A stretch of 64,000 nt of DNA from Lichtheimia corymbifera B2541 (lineage: Eukaryota; Mucoromycota; Mucoromycetes; Mucorales; Lichtheimiaceae): contig JNEU01001016.1 of the NCBI GenBank assembly GCA_000697475.1, positions 1 through 64,000 of the forward strand. The letters run 5' to 3'. Under the pieces are notes generated by a model, which saw only the letters and a program-made list of their open reading frames with translations, made no database searches and had not been told where the DNA came from. Positions 33,723-46,187 of the stretch are shown here, in pieces. The translations under genes were made by a program, and so were the position numbers. Every line of letters starts with the position of its first letter. Position 1 is the first letter of the stretch.

Positions 33723-35383
33723 TTATACTTGATGAAGCGGTATATCATTGCGGACCAAGCTTTTACGTGATGATGTCTCGTAGTGTACCGGTTGCATTCC
33801 AATATCGTCATCGTCATCGTCAAAGGCGTCATCACCGTTCGTACGATGATTGATATGTGCCATGTGAATTTTTTGCTGCTTCTTGAGTTCATCGCGTACG
33901 CTACCACGAGACATGCTGGTATTGTATTCCTCGGCGTTTCTAGCAAAGGTGGATGTGTAATCGGTGTCGTATACGTTGGCATTCGTCGACTTTTCGTTAG
34001 ACGAGCTCTTGCTGCCAAATCGAATTCCTGTTGACGAGGTGGAAGGGCTAATGTTGTATTAGTATTATGAATGCATTGCATAGCACCCTTTGGTAGTAAT
34101 ACATACTTTAGAATTACAGCAACCATGACCGTTAAGGAAGCAACACCTCCGAGGTAAGTCCAGACAACGGAAAGGAAGATATTGCCCGTCTTATTAACCA
34201 ATATAGTGTCACGGATGACGCCATAAACAATACACAACAGCGCGAAAAGGCCAAGACATATAGCAATGGTGAACATGACAGCCCTGATCTACATATATAC
34301 ATCATCAATATATATATTAAATCATGTGTAAATTGCCAGCTGGGGGACGCTTACCTTGAAGATGCCATTCTTGATTGCACCGTATCGTGAACCACTAGGA
34401 TTGATCTTTTCGAGATGTTGGTTGAGGATATGGATCAATCGAATACCAGCGAGCATCACTGTGGCTGTTAGAGCAATGCAATGGCCACCCCAAATGCAGT
34501 AATGGACTGAAATGAGGATCAACACGACATGTTCATTCTCCGCATCGAGAGCCAGTATACCGGCAACCACTGCAATGGGGATGTTGATGATGAAAGGGGC
34601 CAAGAATATCGAGGTACCAATAAAATCCACTATGGATGACGATGGTAGCCAGCCTTCAGATATTGCTTTGTGGCTCTATGAAAAAGATCAGCGTGAGTAA
34701 ACATTGCTTTTCTTAAAAGAGGTATGATAAACTCACGTCCGCGAGTGTCTGTGCGATGCCAATTAAGTATAGAGCAAATCCACCATATCCCCACTGCCAT
34801 GGAAATTCAAACAAGACTATACAACATGGGTGTTAATCTACATCCATGTATTCATCTCGTACACGCTTACAATTTCTGATGGCCATTTGGTATCCCATAC
34901 CGGAAATGAGAACAGCTGAATTCACTAAGCGGACTAGAACGACGTGTGAATCAGCAATGTCCAAGTATGGATGGGCTGATGTCTCCACTTACGCATGTTG
35001 AAAATAGTAAGCAATAGTAACATTGAGTCAATCGGTTTCGGACGTAAACACCCTTTAGCAAGGTTGATCTCGAAAAATTGATGCCCTTTGATGATAACCC
35101 GGTAATATATAATGCCAGTGCCTATATGAAATGAATATGTATGAGATTACACACGCGAGAGAAATGTCTTGACACTCTGTGTGTATTTCCCACAAAATGT
35201 CTTTATAAGGTACAAAAAAAGCGATTTACCCAGCACGAAGCCTAAGGCCGAGATGATCATATTCACAATGATGATGTAGTAAAGCGCGGTTTCCTCCTGG
35301 CATTTGTATATTTCAACTCTCCAGTCGCAATGACAATTGATGTCATCTTCACCAGGAGCACAAACGTGGCCGAGTGACCACAT
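33723..35383 (-). CDS. Orphan seven-transmembrane protein (receptor-like)
   Basis: Seven exons on the minus strand (35383-35230, 35121-34993, 34933-34871, 34816-34737, 34675-34355, 34288-34107, 34047-33723) encode 417 residues. Seven hydrophobic helices are visible at roughly 35-62, 83-106, 124-142, 160-184, 190-218, 252-274 and 284-308. The short N-terminus has four cysteines (8, 17, 19, 28), as in disulfide-bonded ectodomains. The C-terminal ~105 residues are hydrophilic with Ser/Asn-rich and poly-Asp stretches, as in a cytosolic tail. The last acceptor was set at CATTAG (34049-34048) because later AGs lose Ser/Gly-rich sequence in the same frame. A GPCR-like topology is likely but no class signature (DRY, NPxxY) was found, so a transporter or other 7TM family is possible. 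Confidence 0.75.
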
Positions 35384-36055
35384 GAGAGAGAAAGAAAAAA
35401 GGAAAGGGAACGAAAAGAGAAAGAAATGTTTCTCTCGCTCCCCCCTGATCTCAGAGAAATGGACTATCACCTGTTTCCCAATGTAGAACACAAGCGTACA
35501 CAAGGGCACCCACCCATACACACACACAGAGGCACACATACACAGAGAGACAGCCGATGGCGGCACACAGCCATCCATAATATTTTTTAGCGCCTAATGT
35601 ACATATCATGGTATCCATCCCTCTCGTTTTGTATCACTGTAATGGAAGCACTACTTTCATTGCTATGGAAAATCACCCTGTCTCTATTAAAAAAAGAAAA
35701 TCTCGATATGCACATGGGTTGCCTGTCGCTGCTGCACCGATCACTTTACATCGAAAGTCATCCCCGCTCTTGTAACGTTTTCAAATGAGTCGCACAAACT
35801 ACAATATCCACGTTGTGTGTGCAACATGAGAATTGACGGGCACCCCATTTTCTCTCTCCCCTCCTATGCATCTTATCCGACCCCTGGGTCACCCACTTGT
35901 ACCACTCGTGTTCATTTTGCGCTATGCTCATATATTGGTTTTATAGCGAGATGAAGAATATGTATATACAAATGGAATGCGAAAAGAGAAAGATGAATGT
36001 ATAAACCATACAAGAGTGTCGTGGGATAATTATGAAACGGGTATTTGCTACATGT
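35384..36055. other. Intergenic, CA/GA-rich
   Basis: Between the 7TM gene and the 3' end of SEN1, both on the minus strand. CT-rich (minus) leader at 35384-35440 and (CA)n-type sequence at 35516-35545. The frame of the 7TM gene stays open upstream to 35578, but that extension reads through simple-sequence DNA and was not used. Confidence 0.5.
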
Positions 36056-39000
36056 CTAATTTTGGCGATTAATGTCATGAAGCATGTCGTCTAACGATTT
36101 GACGCCGACGTTATTGTTGCTTTCACTGCGTTGTTGTTGACGTTGTTGTTCTTGTGCTTCCTCTGATCTCCGCACTTGCTTCATTGCATCTCTTGCAGCT
36201 TGGTGCTTGAGAAAAACGAAAAGCTATATTAGTAAATGCGCTATCATCATGCTCAAAGCACACGCACACACACTTACTTCGAGATTGGCTTGCTCTCGCG
36301 CATGAAGCCGATCGGATGAGGGAGGAATAGCCTGTACCTAAAAAGTACTAAGTATAATGATTTCACGATGACACAGCCTCACAAAAATTAATAATATACC
36401 TTGGGTTGTCTTGGTCTTTGGATAAACAGATTTGGGGTGCTTCGTCGCTGTTGCTGAGGATAAGGTGTCAGACCTTTGGATGCACGATACTCCTGTAGCG
36501 TCATTTTACGCCGCATCTGATTTGGAGGACCAGGAGGATGCGCTGAGTGACTAGCAGGTCGATGATGCCAAGGAGGTGCATGTACATTGGTATTGGCGGG
36601 AGGGGCTATAGCCATAGGTTGTCTTCTCTCGGAAGATCGATCGTTACCGAAGATTGGTGAGGGTCGTCTTATTGGGAGTTGTCCCTCAAAAGGCTGACGA
36701 CCAAAGGGTGTAGCTGGTGGTGGTGGTGGTGGTAATGGTCGCCTTGTTGGGAGCTGTTCCTGAAAAGGTTGACGACCCAAGGGTTCAGCTGGTGGTTGTG
36801 GTTGTGGTGATCGTTCTGGTGTCGATTGTGAAAATGTTGTTGTTGGTGTGGTACGAGTCTGACTTTGTTCCTTGAGCTCTCGATCACTGGATACCAAGTG
36901 GGTGGATCGATCGCCTGAGATCTTGTGTTTATCCTTACTCTCGGTATTCACTAAGGGTATAGCGACTCGTTTCGCTGGCGTGGATGGTTGAGACATGGTT
37001 CGCTTTGTCCCAGCTGTCTTTGTTTCTTGCTCAAAGAGGTTTCGAGGCGTGTTTCCAGAAACGAGTCGATGTTGGAAATATGGGGGTCGAACCTATTAGC
37101 CCGACATTAGTGTCACGATATGGATATGAATGGTTGGTTCGCTTTTTGAACGTTACATTGATCAATAGGTTTCGGTCCATAGCATCCTTGACAAGATCCC
37201 CCCAGTATTGGCTTCCCATCAGTGAGCGTTTGTGGCCGAGCACAAAAAGTGAACATCTTGCACGAGTCAAGCCGACATTCATACGTCGAATATCAGCCAA
37301 AAAGCCGATACCTCTTTCTACAAATACAATCATCAATACTCCCTTCTAGTCTCAAGCCTATCCCAATCCATTGCAACACCTACCAGACAAGGCACGCACA
37401 CATGAAAAGATGATAATATCCTTTTCTTGTCCTTGGAAACCATCCTGTACAACAATGTCAATTGACGGTGTCATACTTTTATGTCCTTTCTCGGTACATA
37501 CCACAGTGTTGAAATCGATAACATCCAGAATTCGAGCCCCATATCTTTTCTGAAACCGAGACTTGAGCTGACTCAATTGTTGTTTGTAAGGAGTGATGAT
37601 ACCAATCTTGTAGGCAAGCTAGATTTCAAGGAATATTGCCGTGAGAATCAAGATCTTCTATACCAAGTATTTTGCCTTACTTTAAGTTGCGGCATCTGCG
37701 TTGCCAACATGTCCACAAGCGCCACAGCCGCCTCAGCCTCAGCGGGATTGTAGAGTGAGCGTCCCGCACCCGTTCTTTCTTCACCATCCTCAACGTTATA
37801 GAATTGGTAGGGTGGAAAATATTGCCGAGAATGCCATGGAGCAGAAGACACAATATCCATATCAGGAGCATCATGCAGCTTTGAATTGTAAAATAGTTTG
37901 CTTGGAAAGGCACTGATAGCTGGATGCATACGATACTGGATACTATCGCGCGAGGTACAACGTTAGATACCCACTATCGGGATTTAATGTAACGCATAAG
38001 ATTAAAAAAAATATACCTTAAGAGATAAACGTTGTCCGGAGCACTTTTTTGAAGACGCATGAATAAGCTTTGATCGTATTGCAACTTGGTTGCCATTTGA
38101 GATATCACAGTTGGGGGAAGCTGATTCGGATCTACATTTTGCATGTGTGTGTGAATGATCGTCATTGATACTTACAAATCCATTATATCACTTACCTCCA
38201 ACCAAAATACACCGTTGACAATCATACTTCAAAGGGATCAAGGAGCTTACTTCCACCGATTGCGCTGCTTCATCAACAATGACCGTGCCAAATGAAAGAC
38301 CCATGGATGTAAGCATATCATGTCCACTGCCACTCAAAGTCGCACAAACAACATCCACAGAAGCAAACACCTTTTGCCGTGCACGAACTCTCGACAATTC
38401 CAATTCACGTGTGTAATCGCGTTGATCTTGGGAGAGATATTTCAACATGGTTCGTAGCTTGCTGCGTTTTGCCACCAATACACGCCGCTTCTCACGTAAC
38501 TCGCTGATTTCTGTAGTTTTGCATTCTGTGATCTCACGATCGGCGTCTTCAATCTCAAGCTGTGTTTTGCGAAGCTCCTCGTTCAAATTCTCGCGCTTGG
38601 ATGCAAATTGAGACTTTTCAGAAGCTCCATTGATCGTTCCGGCAAACTCCTTTTCAATAAGGCGATCGAGTAAAATGTCCTTGACTGACGCATTGACCGA
38701 TTCTGATGTGCCAATACGTACAACCTTGGGTTTCACCAGGCCTCTCGATGTCATGATGCCATCTTTCAAACGCTTTGCAATCTCATCCACAGCTGCATTA
38801 CTGGGTGCACAGACCAATATTTTGCCACCAATGCTGTCTGATTGACCCGAGTGCTGTTGTCGTGCTTGATCGAAAAGAGAGACCAACAATCCCAAAATGG
38901 TCTTTGTTTTACCTATTAAACACGGTTGTCAATCATTGTTGGATATGTTTGTATGACAATGAGTCAATAATTAATTACCAGTTCCTGGCGGGCTATCGGG

Positions 39001-42000
39001 AATAAATAGAAACAAACATTAGAGTCATGTAAACAATGATGCGTCCAACAAAGACATTTACTTACCCCTGAATCAAAGTGAATCCCTTCTTCTGTTCCAA
39101 AGCTCCAGCAATGGCTTCTGCTTGTGGCTCATTGACACCATATCTTGCTATGCATTCCTCCTTTAATCGGTGGTTGATAGGCGCCTTTGGGATCGGCTTA
39201 GGATGTAAGATCTCCTCTGCCAAGTCAAAGTGTTGCAAGCCTTGTAATCCAGCGTATTCTCTTTGAGCCGTTGTCATGCTTTAAAATGAACGTTTTAATG
39301 GATGATTCGTATAAAAAGCATTCATGAATAACATACCTGGTTAACTTTAGCATACGCCATGTTGACTTGGGTGATAAAGCATTCAAAGTCTTGATCCTGT
39401 GAGCTGGAAAGTAGCACCGCATCGTAACATGGCTGAAATTCATCTTTGCCACAATACTGGTAACCTTGCCCAAGAATAAATGACCATGCCAGTTGCTAGG
39501 TTTCTCATCGGTGCGTATAAAATCCACCTCCTTTTGAAAGAAATCGCCTCCGAAATGGTTTGCGACACACACAAGATCATCCAATGCCAATGTATTGGCC
39601 GAGGGTACTGGAAGGTTCATTGTCACATCCACAAAGTCATTGACATGACACCGACTGTCAAGCACACACCGATCAATGATGTTGTCATCTCGCAATGCCT
39701 CTTTTGCACGCACCACCTGCATCCACGTTTCCAAAAGCAAGAGTGATTGAAACACCTGACGATAGTCTTCGAATGATGCATAGCGATCCTTGATCGTTTG
39801 GTACATGTCCGTTGGAGTATCTGGTGGTACCTCGGTTCGCCTCGTGATATCCCAAGAAAGCACAATCTTGTAAAAAGGGTCAATATCAGGTCGTATCTTT
39901 TGCCGCCGGCGATCAGCGTCTTGAATCTTCTTTTTCTTCTCCAAAAAGTACTTGGTTGCTGGTGTGTCAATCAACTGAGCTGTGCGTCTCACAGGCTTTT
40001 CAAACAATGCCTTCATGCTTGCACGCTCTTCCTCAGCACGATTCTTGGTCTCCTTTACCATCGTCTCCTTTTTCTTTTTTTCTGCTGTCTTATCAATGTC
40101 CATGACAAGCCCTTGAAGACCCGAATCCTCATCCGATGATGATTCGCCTTCGCTGGATGATGATGAATTACTGCCATCTGTCGTTGTCTCTCCACGCTTT
40201 CGGTTCGAAATCGATGCAGACGGTGATTTGGCAGCAGCAACCAGCTTTTGCTCGGCATGAAACTCCTCTCTCAGCGCACGTAGTTTTGAAAATCCCATTG
40301 GTGGCGGTCTCAACTTTCGACCTGTCGATGTAACGGCATATGCTGTAGGCTTTGTTGGTTGTACTGAAAATCTTGGTGCAGACGATTCTCGATTGGCAGA
40401 AGACATTCCACGAGCCTTTTCACTTTGTCGCTGTTGTCGTTGCTGTTGCTGTTGCAATTCCTGATTATGTTGCTGTACTGCTCCTGCAATGGATTTGCTT
40501 CGCTTGGTTGCCTAAAGCACTAATGTCAATATATTGTCATTTTCCATCAATCTGCTTTTGTCTTACTTGAACTGGGGCTGGTGATCGTTCTTGCTCACTT
40601 TCCAATTCTGATCCAGTGACTCGTCCTTCAAACCACTCATCCGGTAAATCTGCAAAGTCCATGTCACCAAAATCGTCCATTGGGAAATCATCATCATATG
40701 ACTGAGAGGCATCTTGTATATGGTCTTTGGGGCTCGTGGCAGCAGAAGATGCGTTCGACTTATCCATTGATGATGAGCCATGAGTTGATGGCGGTGCCGA
40801 ATCGCTCTGGAAGTAGGATGTGATCTTTGACTTTCGTGGTGGTGTTGCTGAGTCACTGGTAGGTCGATCAACTGCCTTGAAAAATGATTCACCCAATTTC
40901 AATTGTCGCATGGCTGTAATATTCCTATCGGGCGTTGTTGCTTTGTTGGATGGCGTTATTGTTGCAGTTGCATCCACCATTTCCCATTCCACGTTCTCAT
41001 CATCGCTGCTGTCATCCAAAAAGATTCCATTGTTGCTAGGCTCGTGTGTGCTTAAAGCAAAGAATAAACTTTCTTTTTGCTCTTGAGATAACCTTGTTGC
41101 ATTGACACCAGTGGCTGCATCCATCAATCGCTGAAAGCATTCAGTTGATATGGTAACGTGTGCTTGATGAAGATGCTTCATGGTGGAAGTAAGAAGAGGA
41201 ATAAGCTTCTCGAGAACCTCGGATCGTGTCACGTAAACCCAATGGGATAAAGAATCCACAGTAGCACTAACACAATCGAATTGCAGCTGCGTTTCATTGC
41301 TTGTAAAATCCATGTCGCTGGGCGCCGCACTATCCATGACTTTTTGGAAAAGCTGACGAGCACTAATCATCACGTGTGCAATATCGAAGACTGGCATAAT
41401 CACAGAAACCACCTGCCGAGGTTTATGCGTCTCGGACCATGCGCTGCCGCTGCCAAAGATCAAGCTGATAGTTCTCCAGCAAGTATCCCAGAATCCTTTG
41501 ACATTCTCATGCTCCACATCTGAAAAAGTGACACCTCCGACGATGGTTTGGATCATGTATCCATCCTCGTCACCAACCATAGCAGACAATAAGATCGATA
41601 AAAGACGAGTAAGGGTTGGTACCATATTGAAAGCATCACGAGTAGCCAAAGAGAGTGCCAGGTTGTTGAATGTGTCCAATAGCTGATTGAATTTCTCTAG
41701 CACATGCTGAGGTTGCTGGAAAAATATCTTGCGAAACGCTTGTGCATCATCATCCCGATTTGAAGATCCCAAAAACTTGAATGCTTCTTCGCGCAACTCG
41801 GTGTGTATTGAACATAGCATATACAGGAATGGCTCGACCAAATCCAGTCTCTCGATCATCCTCGTCCTATTCTCCACAATCATAGTGCTGTTGGTGTTGC
41901 GCAATATGTGCTGAATAACAGTTTGAGCTTGACGCATCCGCTGTAATGCTGGTGAGCTTGTTGCATCCACTTCCTTTGGTGTCATATCGGCAATGGCAAA

Positions 42001-43716
42001 CTCGGAATAAGATGTAAAGACAACCACTGCAAGTCGTTGGTCGACCTTTTGCTTTTGCGAATAGACCTCTGATAATGATTGCCAAAGAGATTCATCCTCG
42101 AATTTTGTTGTCGACGTGATCCCAAATATGCTTTCTCGCAAAATCCTTCCCTCCATGTGCAATACTTGCTTAAGAATCAATGCCGCTCTTTCCGGTACTC
42201 CATGGCACGGTTCCGGTAACTCATTTTCCGATATTGATGCAAATCGAATGATCGCAGAACCGTGTTTGTTCACCTTGTCCGACAGGTCGCTTCCAGAATA
42301 CAGATCAAGGATGTTACATGACCATTCGACACAAATGGATTTGCAAACGATGGACCAGATATCAAGCTGAAAATAGCCAAGCAATGTATCAAGGATGTGG
42401 TTCGCCAGGTCATCCCGTATGTCTGCTGATGGAATTGATTTCCAGTAGAGATAAATCCACTCGAGACGACTTTTGATCTTTCCAATCAGCCGATCCTGAG
42501 AGAGGTGTGTGCCATCCTTTTGCACAACTTTATTCGCCTTGTCTTGTTGTGCAATGACGATATAGCTCTTAAATGCCGAAGAGTTGAATATTTGTTTGAT
42601 CAATGCATAATGGGATTCTGCAGGTACGTTGTGATCATTCTCATCCCACCATAGAGTCGTATCACCATCCATCTTCCGGAATAATGGCGTCAATGTTTTG
42701 ATCAACTCCAAAGTTGCAATGCTATTTGTTGATTCCATCTGCTGTTTCAACCATGCGATTCCAAAGATCTTTGATTCTTGCAACATCCACATGACATCGT
42801 TTGCTGATAGTAGGTTGATCAAGATACGAAATGACTTCCAGCACTCAGCAGGATCTTCCACCACTTTGACGGGAAACGAATCATTTGTTGCTATCGTTGT
42901 TGAAAATAAACTGGATATGGATCTCATGCAATCGGGTGATAAAGAGACGTTGGTTTCCTCTGATAAGAATTTGAGCAGCTGCTTCCTTGCCCACACACGA
43001 ATCCATTCATGATGATGAAACGCCAAAAGAGATATGCCATTTGCAACTTCAGCTCCATAAGTAGGAGCCACAGCATGAGCATTCATCTTGTCAAATAGGT
43101 TGCAGACGAGACGATCACAATCTTCTTCACGTAACAAGCTCGGGGTATATAAAATATCGTAGATCGTGCATATCAGCGACTCGGATAGCGTAAATGACTG
43201 ATTTGGATCTTCAATGTAGAGGCTGCGTCGTAAAGTCTTCATCACACGATGTCGATCAAACCGTGCAAGTAGCGAAAAGAAAGACTCCACATTCTCGGTA
43301 GAAAAAAGTCGCTCGTATCTATACAATACATGCCATGCATTAATATCCTTGGTTGACATGTGGTCCCCATCCCAGCTATAAGCTACTTACCGTTTCCTTA
43401 GAACTGGCTTCGTACCATAGTAATAAACCAGACACCTTCTACAACTTCGCAGCTGTTTGGAAAGCTTTTCTTTGTAATGAGAGATCGAAGGATGGTCAGG
43501 GAGTGAAAAGAGCCAGAGCGATTCCTGGGCGATCAGCCGTTCCCGATCGTCGCACCACCAGTGTTCCGAGGAAGTTGTCAAAAGGTAGCCAAGAACGTCG
43601 TTGAAGAATTGCTCTTGAAGGTCGTCATTCGTAGGGTTGGCAATTTTGCGATCCAACAAATCGAGCAGTTGTTCAATGCTGGTACAAGTCGCCAAGTTCA
43701 GATCATGGTCGCTCAT
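36056..43716 (-). CDS. SEN1: SEN1-type superfamily 1 RNA/DNA helicase
   Basis: Fourteen exons on the minus strand (43716-43391, 43318-40567, 40511-39337, 39278-39066, 38992-38979, 38912-38196, 38131-38017, 37942-37681, 37618-37502, 37444-37384, 37317-37157, 37092-36400, 36337-36278, 36205-36056) encode 2271 residues, close to yeast Sen1. A helical N-terminal domain fills about 1-900. The helicase core shows GPPGTGKT (1489-1496), VCAPSNAAVDEI, VDEAAQ, GDPNQLPPT (from 1732), QYRMHP (1773-1778), VDGFQGQEKD and NVGLTRARC. The tail is Pro/Gln-rich. Sen1 unwinds RNA:DNA hybrids and terminates RNA polymerase II on short transcripts in the nucleus. The Walker A motif is spread over three exons, one of 14 bases. 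The intron before DGFQGQE is 57 bases and in frame. Confidence 0.95.
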
Positions 43717-44919
43717 GAGAAGCGGGTAGTGCAACAAAAGGGAATAAAGTCGCGAATTGACGCAGCCAAAATATTTGACCTCACTGCTGCGCGCATCATG
43801 TTCGTGTCACCTGGCAACTTTGATACACATCCACATCCCCAAACTACATGACCAGGGAATTGATTGTATGGATAGAGATCAGTGTCAATAAATAGTATCA
43901 TCCTCTCCTTAAAGTTATCAATGCTGTAATACCATGAAGCTATATTTCAGGGCTCAACCTCAACATTCTGCAAAGTGTGAACATGTTGACATTGATCAAC
44001 CTCTTGAAAGGCATTCTGACGTTCCAAATGCATCGCCATTGGGTAGTTAATTTTGATACCTTGCATGTATACTGAGCTGCACCATGCACTATTTATCCTT
44101 GCATGATACAGAAGGAGGATACGATGATGAAGATCTTCGATACACGGATGCACTCATCAAGACGATCACTATTATTGTTACACTTTGTACAGCTTCATCG
44201 ATCACCACTTGATCTTCAGCGTAGCAACGCTTGTCATTGTGCTTAATTGCCATGCAACGTCATTGTTACTCTAATCCAATTATAGGCCCCAGCTCCATTT
44301 TGGGTAAGAATAAACTCTCGGAACAATGAACTCATATGCAATGTGCAGATACATACTATCATGCTATAGCAATGACCCACCAATCCAGGAACGATAATAT
44401 ACATGGAATTGAGCGTGTTTGAGCAGTAACTAGATGGTGGTAAGAATACTCCATAGCGTAAGTATCAACATTGCACTGCCAATGATAATGTATTTTCCGG
44501 TCACTGCACTGGTGAATGGCCTTAAGACTTTTTTTTTCTACATGAACAATTTGATGATAGAGGGAGGCGGCATCATCGCTCGGGAAAGATGATATCTTTA
44601 TTCATTCTGGTGATACTACATCAACATTTTAAGCTACTAGTATCATGGTAGTATATCGGATTATATATTGGGATACGATGATCATACATATTTAGATTGA
44701 AAGTGGGATGGTCTCATTGTATGATATGCAATGGTGTCAGGGTATCCAAGAAAGGAGAGGACGGTTGCGATGGCAACAATGAAATTTGACTGAGACAATA
44801 AGCCATCTTTGGTGGGGGTGGGTAAAGTTCAGCAAAGTCACGTATTTTGGTCGTCGACTTTTTTGTGTGAGAAGGGTACCAACCCAGCAAACAAGCTCTT
44901 TACAACAAAACATATCTCC
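43717..44919. promoter_or_regulatory. Bidirectional intergenic region between SEN1 and PHB2
   Basis: About 1.2 kb between divergent SEN1 (-) and prohibitin-2 (+). Both promoters should lie here. No additional gene, RNA gene or repeat was found; open frames are short and without motifs. Confidence 0.45.
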
Positions 44920-45963
44920 ATGGCTCAGCAAGCAAAGCAGGCAGCCCAGAAATTGGGTGGAATGTTTCCAAAGGGTGCAGGCAAGGGCGTTGGCTCTGCT
45001 GCTGGTGCTCTCGTTACTCTTGGTGCTTTGGGTTACGGCATTAACGCATCACTCTTCAACGGTTCGTTTATTTTTCCTTGTTTACACTATATAATTCCAA
45101 ACATGCATTGACTCATGCTCTCTCCCCTCCCCTCCATTGCTCCTCATTAGTCGATGGTGGTCACCGTGCTATCAAGTACACTCGTCTCTTTGGTGTTCAA
45201 AACACCGTCTACAACGAAGGTACTCACTTTGTCATTCCTTGGTTCGAATCCCCCATTGTTTACGACGTTCGCGCCAAGCCCCGCAATGTCGCTTCCTTGA
45301 CTGGCACTAAGGGTATGTATATAAAAGCAGGAATAAGGTTTATATAGCATTGGAACTGACACTCGCCTAGATTTGCAAATGGTGAACATTACCTGCCGTG
45401 TCTTGTCCAAGCCTCGTGTTGACCAGCTTGCTACCTTGTATCGCACTCTCGGTCAAGACTATGACGAGCGTGTGTTGCCATCCATTGTTAACGAGGTCCT
45501 CAAGTCTGTTGTCGCTCAATTCACTGCCTCCCAGCTTATTACTCAACGTGAACGTGTCTCTCGTTTGGTCCGTGAGAACCTTGTTCGTCGTGCCTTGCGC
45601 TTCAACATCATCTTGGATGACGTTTCTATCACCCATGTTGGTTTCTCTCCCGTTTTCGAATCGGCTGTCGAAGCTAAGCAGATTGCTCAACAAGAGGCTC
45701 AACGTGCTGCTTTCGTTGTTGACAAGGCTCGTCAAGAGAAGCAATCTATCATTGTTCGTGCTCAAGGTGAAGCCAAGTCTGCTGAACTTATTGGTGAGGC
45801 CATCAAGAACAAGCCCGGCTTTTTGGAGTTGAAGAGAATCGAGGCTGCCCGTGAGATTGCTACCATCATTTCTCGCTCTGGCAACCGCGTCATGCTCGAC
45901 TCTGACACCTTGTTGCTCAACGTCAACTCGTCCAACAACAACAAGGATACTAAGAGCAAATAA
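44920..45963 (+). CDS. PHB2: Prohibitin-2, mitochondrial inner membrane
   Basis: Three exons, 44920-45061, 45151-45312 and 45371-45963, encode 298 residues. The N-terminus has a hydrophobic stretch (about 22-44, GVGSAAGALVTLGALGYG) that anchors the protein in the inner membrane. The PHB/SPFH domain follows (VDGGHRAIKYTRLFGV, ITCRVLSKPRVDQL, RRALRFNIILDDVSITH), then a coiled coil with EAKQIAQQEAQRAAF and the terminal HFN-like assembly region. Family length is about 300. Prohibitin-2 forms ring complexes with prohibitin-1 and supports inner-membrane proteases and cristae. The first intron uses a weak donor, GTTCGT, but only this join gives SLFNVDGGHR. Confidence 0.96.
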
Positions 45964-46187
45964 GAACACCCTTACACAGTAGTGTTGTACGTTAAGAGAG
46001 ATGCAATCAAAACAATTGTTCATATTACATCAAGTAAAAAGTTTCCAATAATGCAGGCACATATTATCCCACACAATTCATTGGAGTGATTTTAGTATTA
46101 AGCTCTATATTCACTTTTTATTATACGGAAGAACTGCAAAATGTACAGAGAGATGATTTATACAGAGAGAGAGATTTACAATGACAT

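Noticed and set aside
35384..35578. N-terminal extension of the 7TM protein to an ATG at 35578
   Set aside because: The extension reads through CA and GA simple repeats; the ATG at 35383 gives a normal short cysteine-containing N-terminus.
45238..45250. GGTTCGAATCC as a tRNA B-box
   Set aside because: It lies inside prohibitin-2 coding sequence; no A-box or cloverleaf can be drawn around it.
45367..46023. 218-codon open frame on the minus strand
   Set aside because: Antisense to prohibitin-2 exon 3; codon bias of the real gene opens the opposite strand.
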